From assembly GCA_036389675.1 (NCBI GenBank), contig DASVWI010000008.1, forward strand, positions 317,228 through 381,227: a DNA stretch of 64,000 nucleotides, given 5' to 3'. Position numbers and translations under genes: made by a program. The stretch comes from DASQYE01 sp036389675. GTDB taxonomy: Bacteria > Acidobacteriota > Blastocatellia > Pyrinomonadales > Pyrinomonadaceae. The notes under the pieces were generated by a model. The model had not been told where the DNA came from. It searched no databases and saw nothing but the letters and a program-made list of their open reading frames with translations. Within the stretch, counting starts at the first letter, position 1. Each line of letters opens with the position of its first letter. Shown one piece after another: positions 7,310 through 13,765 of the stretch.

Positions 7310-9755
7310 AAACGGGAACGAGGGGCAGGGCAAGGCGGGAAACGATGTGCCCCTGAAGGTCGTGGGCAAGCCCTTTCGCAAGGTAGATGCGCGCGGCAAG
7401 TGTACGGGCCAGACGAAGTTTGCCGACGACATTGTGTTGCCGCGCATGCTCTTTGCCAAGCTCCTGCGTAGCCACGAGCCGCACGCGCGCATTTTGAGCA
7501 TTGACACATCTCGCGCCGAAGCCCTGCCCGGCGTCCTCTGTGTCATCACTGGCCGCGACCTGCCCATCCCCTACGGCATTCTCCCCGTCAGTCAGGACGA
7601 ACATACGCTCTCGATCGAAAAGGTTCGTTTTATCGGAGACCCGGTCGCGGCGGTCGCCGCCGTTGACGAAGACACGGCCTTTGAGGCGATCAACCTGATC
7701 GAGGTCGAATACGAGCGCCTCCAAACCATCACCAACATCGAAGAGGCCGTGATGGTTGACGAGCCCCGCATACACGAGTACGGCGAGGGCGGCAACGTTC
7801 ATAAGAAAGTGCATCTGGAATTCGGCGACCTCGACCGGGGGTTTAAGGAAGCCGACCTCGTGCGCGAGGACATCTTCTTCTACGAAGGCAATACGCACCT
7901 GCCGATGGAGCAGCACGCATCGGTCGCGCACTTTGACCCTGACGGCAAGCTCACTCTCTGGAGCTCTACGCAGACGCCGCACTACGTTCACCGCGCTCTC
8001 AGTAGAGTCTTAGAGATGCCCGCCGCGCACATACGCGTCATCGCCACGCCCAACGGCGGAGGCTTCGGCGGCAAGAGCGATCCCTTCAATCATGAAGTCG
8101 CCGTCTGCGAGCTATCGCGCCGGACGGGCCGCCCCGTCAAGATCACTCTCACGCGCGAAGAGGTCTTCTACTGCCATCGCGGTCGCCATCCCGTCTTGAT
8201 GAAGATCAGGACGGGCGTGAAAAAGGACGGGGCCGTCACGGCCATGGATTTCGAGTCGTACCTTGACGGCGGCGCATACGGCTCTTACGGCGTCGCCTCC
8301 ACCTTCTACACGGGCGCGCTGCAAACCGTCACCTACGAAGTTCCGCGCTACCGCTTCCGCGGCGTGCGCGTCTTTACCAACAAGCCGCCGTGTGGGCCGA
8401 AGCGCGGGCACGGCACACCGCAGCCACGCTTCGGTCTGGAAATCCAACTGGACAAAATCGCAGACCAGCTCGGCCTCGACCCCGCCGAAATGCGCCTGAA
8501 GCATCTCGTCAAGCCTTACTCCGTGACGGCCAACTACCTACGCATCGGCAGCATGGGCCTCGGCCCCTGCATAGAGAAGATCGTCGCGGGCTCCGACTGG
8601 CGAAACAAGCACCGCAAGCTGCCCTACGGGAAGGGCGTCGGGCTCGCTTGCAGCTCATACATCTGCGGCGCGGGACTTCCCATCTACTGGAACAGCATGC
8701 CGCACTCCGGCGTGCAGCTCGGCCTTGATCGACAGGGCGGCGTGCGCGTGCAATGTGGCTCGACCGACATCGGTCAGGGCTCGGACTCCGTGCTCGCCTA
8801 CATCGTTGCCGAAGTCCTCGGCATTGACCCCTTCGACATTCGCGTCGTCACCGCCGACACAGACCTCACGCCGGTTGACCTCGGCAGCTATTCGAGCCGC
8901 GTCACGCTCATGACCGGCAACGCAGCCCTGCAGGCCGCCGAGCGCGCACGCGAGCTGCTCGCCATCGCCGTCGCCGAAAAGCTCTCCGTTCCGGTCTTGA
9001 ATCTCTCGTTTGCCGAGCGCCGCGTCTTTGACGTGGAGAATCCTGAAACGGGCGTCACGTTCGCGGAGGCGGTTGTGCTCGCTGAATCAAAGTTCGGCAC
9101 TATCGGCACAGTCGGCTCGTATACGCCGCCGCGCTCGCCCGGAAAATTCAAAGGCGCGGGCGTTGGCCCATCGCCCGCCTACAGCTACTCTGCCGCCATC
9201 GCCGAAGTCGACGTTGACCCTTCGACCGGCTTCGTCAAGGTGGAGCGCGTCTGGATAGGCCACGATATAGGCCAGTCCATCAATCCCATGCTCGTCATGG
9301 GACAGGTCGAAGGCGGCGTCTACATGGGTCTTGGCGAAGCCCTCATGGAAGAGATGACCTACCGCGCCAATCGCAACGTCGTTCACAAGTTTCCGTCGCT
9401 CCTGGAATACAAGAGCCCGACCACGCTTGAGATGTGCGATGTCAAAACCTACCTGATCGAGGACGCAGACCCGAACGGGCCGTTCGGCGCGAAAGAGGCG
9501 GGCCAAGGCCCGCTCCTGCCCGTCATGCCGGCGGTCGCCAATGCCGTCTACGACGCCGTCGGCGTCCGCATAGACGAAGTGCCCATCACGCCCGAGAAAG
9601 TCCTCTCGGCGCTGCGCGAAAAAGCGAAAGGCAAAGAGGGCCGCTTTGGGCCGAAGTCCGTGCCCGATGTCCAGTGGCCGCAACCTCTCAAGGTGCTGAC
9701 GCCCGACGAAGGCGGCGACGGGCGCGAGATGCCGAGCGTGGCCGTGCATTCCTAA
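7296..9755 (+). CDS. Molybdopterin-binding catalytic subunit, 4-hydroxybenzoyl-CoA reductase/xanthine dehydrogenase family
   Basis: The 819-residue catalytic subunit has the aldehyde oxidase/xanthine dehydrogenase a/b hammerhead domain (residues about 25-145) and the large molybdopterin domain. Visible motifs are the molybdopterin loop GGGFGGK (254-260), the segment NKPPCGPKRGHGTPQPRF (362-379), the QCGSTDIGQGSD stretch and the C-terminal FGAKEAGQG motif with the catalytic-type Glu734. The NKPPCGPKRG-type segment and the partner FAD subunit resemble HcrA rather than purine dehydrogenases. The true substrate cannot be read from sequence. It overlaps the 2Fe-2S gene by 14 bp and is followed by the FAD subunit after 27 bp, so the three form one operon. 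Confidence 0.88.
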   Translation: MGTNRNGNEGQGKAGNDVPLKVVGKPFRKVDARGKCTGQTKFADDIVLPRMLFAKLLRSHEPHARILSIDTSRAEALPGVLCVITGRDLPIPYGILPVSQDEHTLSIEKVRFIGDPVAAVAAVDEDTAFEAINLIEVEYERLQTITNIEEAVMVDEPRIHEYGEGGNVHKKVHLEFGDLDRGFKEADLVREDIFFYEGNTHLPMEQHASVAHFDPDGKLTLWSSTQTPHYVHRALSRVLEMPAAHIRVIATPNGGGFGGKSDPFNHEVAVCELSRRTGRPVKITLTREEVFYCHRGRHPVLMKIRTGVKKDGAVTAMDFESYLDGGAYGSYGVASTFYTGALQTVTYEVPRYRFRGVRVFTNKPPCGPKRGHGTPQPRFGLEIQLDKIADQLGLDPAEMRLKHLVKPYSVTANYLRIGSMGLGPCIEKIVAGSDWRNKHRKLPYGKGVGLACSSYICGAGLPIYWNSMPHSGVQLGLDRQGGVRVQCGSTDIGQGSDSVLAYIVAEVLGIDPFDIRVVTADTDLTPVDLGSYSSRVTLMTGNAALQAAERARELLAIAVAEKLSVPVLNLSFAERRVFDVENPETGVTFAEAVVLAESKFGTIGTVGSYTPPRSPGKFKGAGVGPSPAYSYSAAIAEVDVDPSTGFVKVERVWIGHDIGQSINPMLVMGQVEGGVYMGLGEALMEEMTYRANRNVVHKFPSLLEYKSPTTLEMCDVKTYLIEDADPNGPFGAKEAGQGPLLPVMPAVANAVYDAVGVRIDEVPITPEKVLSALREKAKGKEGRFGPKSVPDVQWPQPLKVLTPDEGGDGREMPSVAVHS

Positions 9756-9782
9756 GAGCAGAGGGGAAGAATTGAAAACGTT

Positions 9783-10772
9783 ATGATGAGACTTCCGAAA
9801 TTCACTTACCGCATGCCTCGCGAGATGACGGACGCGGTGCGGATGATGGGCGATGCCGGGCCTGAAGGGCAGTTTGTGGCCGGGGGCACTGACCTCTATC
9901 CGAATATGAAGAGACGGCAGCAGACGCCGAAGACCGTCATCTCCGTGACGCGGCTCAAAGAATTGAACAGGATTACGGGCGACGGGCGGAGCGGGTTAAC
10001 CATCGGCGCGTCCGTGTCTCTGACCGACATCTGCGAGGACGAGGTTATTAATCGAGATTATCCGATGGTGGCGGAGGCGGCGCGCACGATCTCCACACCT
10101 GTGCTGCGTAATATGGGGACGATTGGCGGCAACCTTCTGCTGGACACGCGTTGCAACTATTACGACCAGAATTACGAGTGGCGTAAGGGCATCAACTTCT
10201 GTATGAAGAAGGACGGCGAGGTGTGCTGGGTCGCGCCGGGCAGCTCGAAATGCTGGGCCGTGCAGTCGTCAGACCTTGTGCCTTTGATGGTGGCGATTGG
10301 CGCACGCGTGCGGCTCGTCTCAACGCTCGGCGAGCGGATGGTGGAGGCCGCCGGCCTCTACAATAACGACGGGATCGACTACCTGCATAAAAGGCCGGAC
10401 GAGTTGCTCGCAGACATTCACCTGCCCCCTTTGAATGGCTGGCGCGCAACCTATAAGAAGCTGCGGCGGCGCGGGGCGTTCGACTTTCCCGTGCTTGGTG
10501 TGGCGGCGCGTCTGGACATAGCGGCGGACGGCACGGTCAAGAGTGCCCGTCTCGTGCTCGGAGGCATCGCGCCTGCTCCCATTGAGGTCAGGGAGGCCGA
10601 AGCCGCACTCGTCGGCCACGCGCTCGACCGCGAGCACATGGAGGCCGCTGCGGAAGCTTGCTACCTGAAAGCCCGCCCGCTCGATAATACGGATTTCGTC
10701 ATGAACTGGCGCAAGCAGATGGCTAAGCCTTACGTCCTGCGTGCCCTCGAAGAACTACAAAAGCAGGGATGA
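9783..10772 (+). CDS. FAD-binding subunit with four-Cys insert, HcrB-like
   Basis: The 329-residue FAD subunit belongs to the CO dehydrogenase medium-chain/XDH FAD family: FVAGGTDLYP near residue 31 binds the pyrophosphate, and TIGGNLLLDTRC (113-124) binds FAD. Just after this comes an insert with Cys124, Cys140, Cys148 and Cys157 (spacing 16/8/9). As I recall, 4-hydroxybenzoyl-CoA reductase beta subunits carry an additional [4Fe-4S] cluster on four cysteines in the same place with this spacing, a feature absent from ordinary XDH or CODH medium subunits. The last residues (Lys-Gln-Gly-stop) are supplied by a GGATGAA-family repeat. Confidence 0.88.
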   Translation: MMRLPKFTYRMPREMTDAVRMMGDAGPEGQFVAGGTDLYPNMKRRQQTPKTVISVTRLKELNRITGDGRSGLTIGASVSLTDICEDEVINRDYPMVAEAARTISTPVLRNMGTIGGNLLLDTRCNYYDQNYEWRKGINFCMKKDGEVCWVAPGSSKCWAVQSSDLVPLMVAIGARVRLVSTLGERMVEAAGLYNNDGIDYLHKRPDELLADIHLPPLNGWRATYKKLRRRGAFDFPVLGVAARLDIAADGTVKSARLVLGGIAPAPIEVREAEAALVGHALDREHMEAAAEACYLKARPLDNTDFVMNWRKQMAKPYVLRALEELQKQG

Positions 10773-10859
10773 GGGCGGCAGTGTGAAGGATGAAGAAAAA
10801 GCTATCAGGAACGAGAAGCATTCTTTTCATCACTCCGCTCTCCGGCCTCAGCCCTCATG
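10761..10859. repeat. GGATGAA heptamer inverted repeat, copy A3 (degenerate)
   Basis: Left side GCAGGGATGAGGGCGGCAG then GTGAAGGATGAAG; right side CATTCTTTTCATC through CCTCAGCCCTCAT. Pairing is interrupted. It provides the stop codon of the FAD-subunit gene and the in-frame 5' codons of the following nucleotidyltransferase. Confidence 0.75.
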
Positions 10860-11475
10860 TGCCGCTATCCTTTTGGCCGCCGGTCGCTCAAGGCGCATGG
10901 GGGCGTTTAAGCCGCTGCTTCCCTTCGGCGACCAAACGGTAGTCGAAGCCTGTATCAATCATCTGGTCGCGGGTGGAGTCGAAACTATCGTGGTCGTTCT
11001 GGGGCATCGCGCGGGTGAGATGCGCGAGCGCCTGTCGCACCTTCCTGTTACATTCGCCGTTAATACTGACCCACAGAGCGAGATGGGCAAATCAATCGCG
11101 CTGGGCGTCGAGCAGCTTCCCGCCGACGCGGCGACCATCATGATTGCGCTCTGCGATCAACCGGCGATTCCTGCCGAGGTGATACGCTTTCTGATTAGCG
11201 AGCGTGCCCGCACGGGCGCACGCCTCGTCGTGCCGCAGTACGGGGGGCGCGGCGGGCATCCTGTGCTGGTTGACGGCGGTTTCCGAAAGGAGTTGCTTGA
11301 ACTGGACGCCGAGCGCGGGCTGCGCGCGCTCTTTGACGCTCACAGGGATGAAGCGCTGCGTATGGCGGTGGCGTCGCCGTACGTTGCGCGCGACATGGAT
11401 ACGTGGGATGATTACCGCGCGTTGCACGAGGAGGTCTGCGGCGTCGCACCGCCGCCGCGCTCGACATCGGATTAA
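10783..11475 (+). CDS. MobA/MocA-like nucleotidyltransferase
   Basis: The conserved part starts with AAILLAAGRSRRMG, the nucleotide-binding loop of the MobA-like NTP transferase family, followed by KPLLPFGDQTVVE, CDQPAI and GGRGGHPVL. Placed directly behind a molybdenum hydroxylase operon, it most likely attaches CMP (MocA) or GMP (MobA) to the molybdenum cofactor to make the dinucleotide form that such enzymes use; this is inferred from family and position. The start is uncertain: the frame has no ATG before the domain. I chose GTG 10783; GTG 10741 is also open. Either way, roughly the first 25 residues are encoded by a hairpin repeat. Confidence 0.8.
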   Translation: MKDEEKAIRNEKHSFHHSALRPQPSCAAILLAAGRSRRMGAFKPLLPFGDQTVVEACINHLVAGGVETIVVVLGHRAGEMRERLSHLPVTFAVNTDPQSEMGKSIALGVEQLPADAATIMIALCDQPAIPAEVIRFLISERARTGARLVVPQYGGRGGHPVLVDGGFRKELLELDAERGLRALFDAHRDEALRMAVASPYVARDMDTWDDYRALHEEVCGVAPPPRSTSD

Positions 11476-11647
11476 TAACCGTCAGCATAAGAGCTTCCAG
11501 AGCAGAGTCCAACCGAACGCCTCGTATGCACATCTAATTGTTCGGTCGAGTCGCCCGCGAGAGTTGAAAAGGGACGTAAAAACCTTGCCGGAGTCATGAG
11601 GCAAGCCATTCTGAAGCAAAGCGCGCGGCGCTCGAAGTAAGGAGAAC

Positions 11648-12208
11648 ATGATGTTTTTGAAGAGTCGCAGGTCTTTCGTAGCCGCGACCGTCTCTATTTT
11701 GCTCTCGCTCGTCGTCTTCACACCGCAGGGGAGCGGTGCGTTTGACACAACGCCCGTGGAATTCTCGCTGCGCGCGATTGACGGCCAGACGGTCTCTTCG
11801 GCGGACGTGCGCGGTCAGGTCGTGGTGATGACGGTCGGTGCGAGCTGGCTGCCGCTGACGCGCAAGCAGATACAGGGCGTGCGTAAGCTGGCTAACGATT
11901 ACAGCGCTCATGGCGTGATCGTTTACTGGGTCAGCACGGATTCGGAAAAACCAAACTCGCGCAACTACGCTTCCGACGATCAACTGCGAGCCTTCGCTCG
12001 CAAGTACGAGCTGAACCTGACGATACTGCGCGACCCTGACGCCAAGGTCTCGAAGCAGTTCGGGGTTGACCAGATTCCGGCGGTCGTCATTCTGGACAGG
12101 AAGGGCGAGGTCTACGGCGAGCCGATCAATGGGTTCGACCCGGACGGCAATCTGGACAACAAGCTCGCCCCGAGCCTCAATGCGCTTCTGGGCATAAATA
12201 AGAAGTAG
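11648..12208 (+). CDS. Exported thioredoxin-fold (TlpA/redoxin-like) protein without cysteines
   Basis: A signal peptide (RRSFVAATVSILLSLVVF, cut near GSGA) is followed by a redoxin-type fold of about 155 residues: VEFSLRAIDGQ, VRGQVVVMTVGASW, a mid-domain helix, then LTILRDPDAKVSKQFGV and the cis-Pro strand QIPAVVILDRKG. Where TlpA or ResA proteins have W-C-x-x-C, this one reads W-L-P-L-T, and there is no cysteine in the whole protein. It therefore cannot do classic dithiol chemistry and may be a binding or structural derivative. The start has a GGAGAAC ribosome site directly before tandem ATGs. It stands alone between the molybdenum locus and a hairpin at 12261. Confidence 0.8.
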   Translation: MMFLKSRRSFVAATVSILLSLVVFTPQGSGAFDTTPVEFSLRAIDGQTVSSADVRGQVVVMTVGASWLPLTRKQIQGVRKLANDYSAHGVIVYWVSTDSEKPNSRNYASDDQLRAFARKYELNLTILRDPDAKVSKQFGVDQIPAVVILDRKGEVYGEPINGFDPDGNLDNKLAPSLNALLGINKK

Positions 12209-12260
12209 TTGTTGTCGTCCCGCTTTCGTTTTTAATGACATCGATTCAGGAAAGGCCGTA

Positions 12261-12287
12261 GGCCGTCCCTTTATAAAGGGGGCGGCC
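12261..12287 (+). terminator. Terminator-like hairpin after the redoxin-fold gene
   Basis: GGCCG and CCCTTT pair with AAAGGG and CGGCC around a TATA loop, with a small bulge; a CTTTT tract follows within 10 nt. Weak as an intrinsic terminator, but well placed. Confidence 0.45.
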
Positions 12288-12420
12288 TCTCGCTTTTGGG
12301 CCAATAGCGGGAGGGCGTCGGCCCGACGGCTCAGGGTTTCTGAAATACCTTGACGCGATCAACCCTGAAGGATTAACTTCTCCACGTCAAACGGTTCTCT
12401 CTTTGTCATCCGAAAGGTTT

Positions 12421-12498
12421 TCAGGTGCTAGTCCCTGACCTGCGTCGACGGGAATAGGACGCAAGCCTTCACACAGTTGAGGGATGCAAACCCCTCAA
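12421..12498 (+). ncRNA. Candidate structured RNA: three consecutive hairpins
   Basis: In the 360-nt gap between the redoxin-fold gene and the PQQ-like gene, three short perfect stems follow each other: TCAGG/CCTGA (12421-12438), GCGTC/GACGC (12442-12462) and TTGAGG/CCTCAA (12477-12498). The second and third are each followed by CAAGCC or AAGCC. The first stem can alternatively pair as CAGGT/ACCTG. It matches no riboswitch consensus that I can recite. It could be a leader of the gene starting at 12569 or chance pairing. The remainder of the gap (12288-12420, 12499-12568) shows only a CAGGGTT/AACCCTG stem near 12331-12376. Confidence 0.3.
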
Positions 12499-12568
12499 GC
12501 CTCGCCGGCACGGGCACGCTGACACTATCTCCGACTCTTTTACTGCACACGTTGATCTTCTATCCACG

Positions 12569-13642
12569 GTGAGCGATAACGATCAAATCAGGCCGATCTT
12601 CATGCCAGCGGGCGTCGCCGGGCCGGACAAGCGCGCCGGTTATGTCTCGGACACCTCGGGCAGCATACAGGCTCTCGGTCTGGCCGAAGGCGAGCTAATC
12701 TGGCGCAGCCAGTTCGCGGCCCGACCCCTGATAGTCAAGGGGAATCGGCTGGCGGCCCTTCGGCGAGCGACGCCGGACAGAGAGAACGCGCTGCAAGTCG
12801 TCGTGCTGGATAGAAACGATCAGGGCAAGCTGCTGATTGAATCCGACGCGATAATATTTCCCGACTGGGTATCGGCGACTGTTCTGACGAACGAATCCTT
12901 CAGCTACAGTGTCCGCGTGCAGGGCGACGACCTATTGCTTGAATGGGAAGCGCAGGGGCGTTACAGGGGCGGCGCTCCCCCACCGGCCTTTATTCAGGCA
13001 CAGGCGAATAAAGCGGCGACGGGAATTGTCCGTGTCGATCTGAAGACGGGCAAGGTCAGGATGGTTTCGGCCAAAAGTCGCAGTGAGATCGAGCTTCCGG
13101 CATCGCTGCGAGAATCAACCTTGTTCTCCTACCAGATAGGAGTTTCCGATACATGGGAGACCGAGCCATGGGTGGTGGATGAAGAGATGGCCGCCGCCAT
13201 CACGGGAGAGATTGCCGAAGAGCAGCAAGCCTTGCAGTTGCAGCGCTGGAACCCTGTGACCGGTAAGGCGCAGAAGCCCGTCGCGCTCGTCAAGGGTCTG
13301 GCACTGGTCTCATATGTGACGCCCGACGGATGCCACCTCTTTATTCATTCGGAGATGCCGCCCGACGAATCCTCGCCCGAAGCTAAAGCGCCGTGGTGGC
13401 TCTTTTCCGTCTCGACGGGGAAACAGCTTGCGGTGCTCGAATACGAGCAGGGTGCGCGCGAAGCGTGCGTCCTTGATTCCCATCTCTACTACATAGTTGA
13501 CGACCCGCCGCCTGCGCTTCGCAGCGATGGCGACATCCTTCAATCAACGATCAAGGCCCTTGATATTGTCTCAGGCCGCACGCTCTGGCAACACTTACTG
13601 TCGAGCGAGCGGAGCGCTCTGCGTCCTGCGCTCAGACAATAG
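12569..13642 (+). CDS. PQQ-like beta-propeller protein, probably cytoplasmic
   Basis: A 357-residue protein of repeated blade-like units of the PQQ/quinoprotein-like type: SGSIQALGLAEGELIWRSQF, VRVDLKTGKVRMVS, LQRWNPVTGKAQKP, WWLFSVSTGKQLAVLEYE and IKALDIVSGRTLWQHL. These x-D/N-x-x-TGKxxW strands suggest a six- to eight-bladed propeller, incomplete by standard length. It has no signal peptide and no heme-binding motif, so it is unlikely to be a periplasmic dehydrogenase. The GTG start lacks a clear Shine-Dalgarno sequence; ATG 12602 is an alternative. It precedes another propeller gene by 123 bp and may act with it. The function is unknown. Confidence 0.65.
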   Translation: MSDNDQIRPIFMPAGVAGPDKRAGYVSDTSGSIQALGLAEGELIWRSQFAARPLIVKGNRLAALRRATPDRENALQVVVLDRNDQGKLLIESDAIIFPDWVSATVLTNESFSYSVRVQGDDLLLEWEAQGRYRGGAPPPAFIQAQANKAATGIVRVDLKTGKVRMVSAKSRSEIELPASLRESTLFSYQIGVSDTWETEPWVVDEEMAAAITGEIAEEQQALQLQRWNPVTGKAQKPVALVKGLALVSYVTPDGCHLFIHSEMPPDESSPEAKAPWWLFSVSTGKQLAVLEYEQGAREACVLDSHLYYIVDDPPPALRSDGDILQSTIKALDIVSGRTLWQHLLSSERSALRPALRQ

Positions 13643-13765
13643 ACATTTTTTCCCTTTAGCGCTCTCACAAGTCCGCGTCACACCGGACGAGTCATATCTG
13701 CCATTACGGCTGGCACGATCGTGACCCTGACCTCAACCCAAGCGCCGATTTCGAGGAAACAATTC

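Noticed and set aside
12421..12498. Cobalamin or c-di-GMP riboswitch
   Set aside because: GGTGC and GGACGCAA words occur, but the required B12-box and core pairing order is missing.
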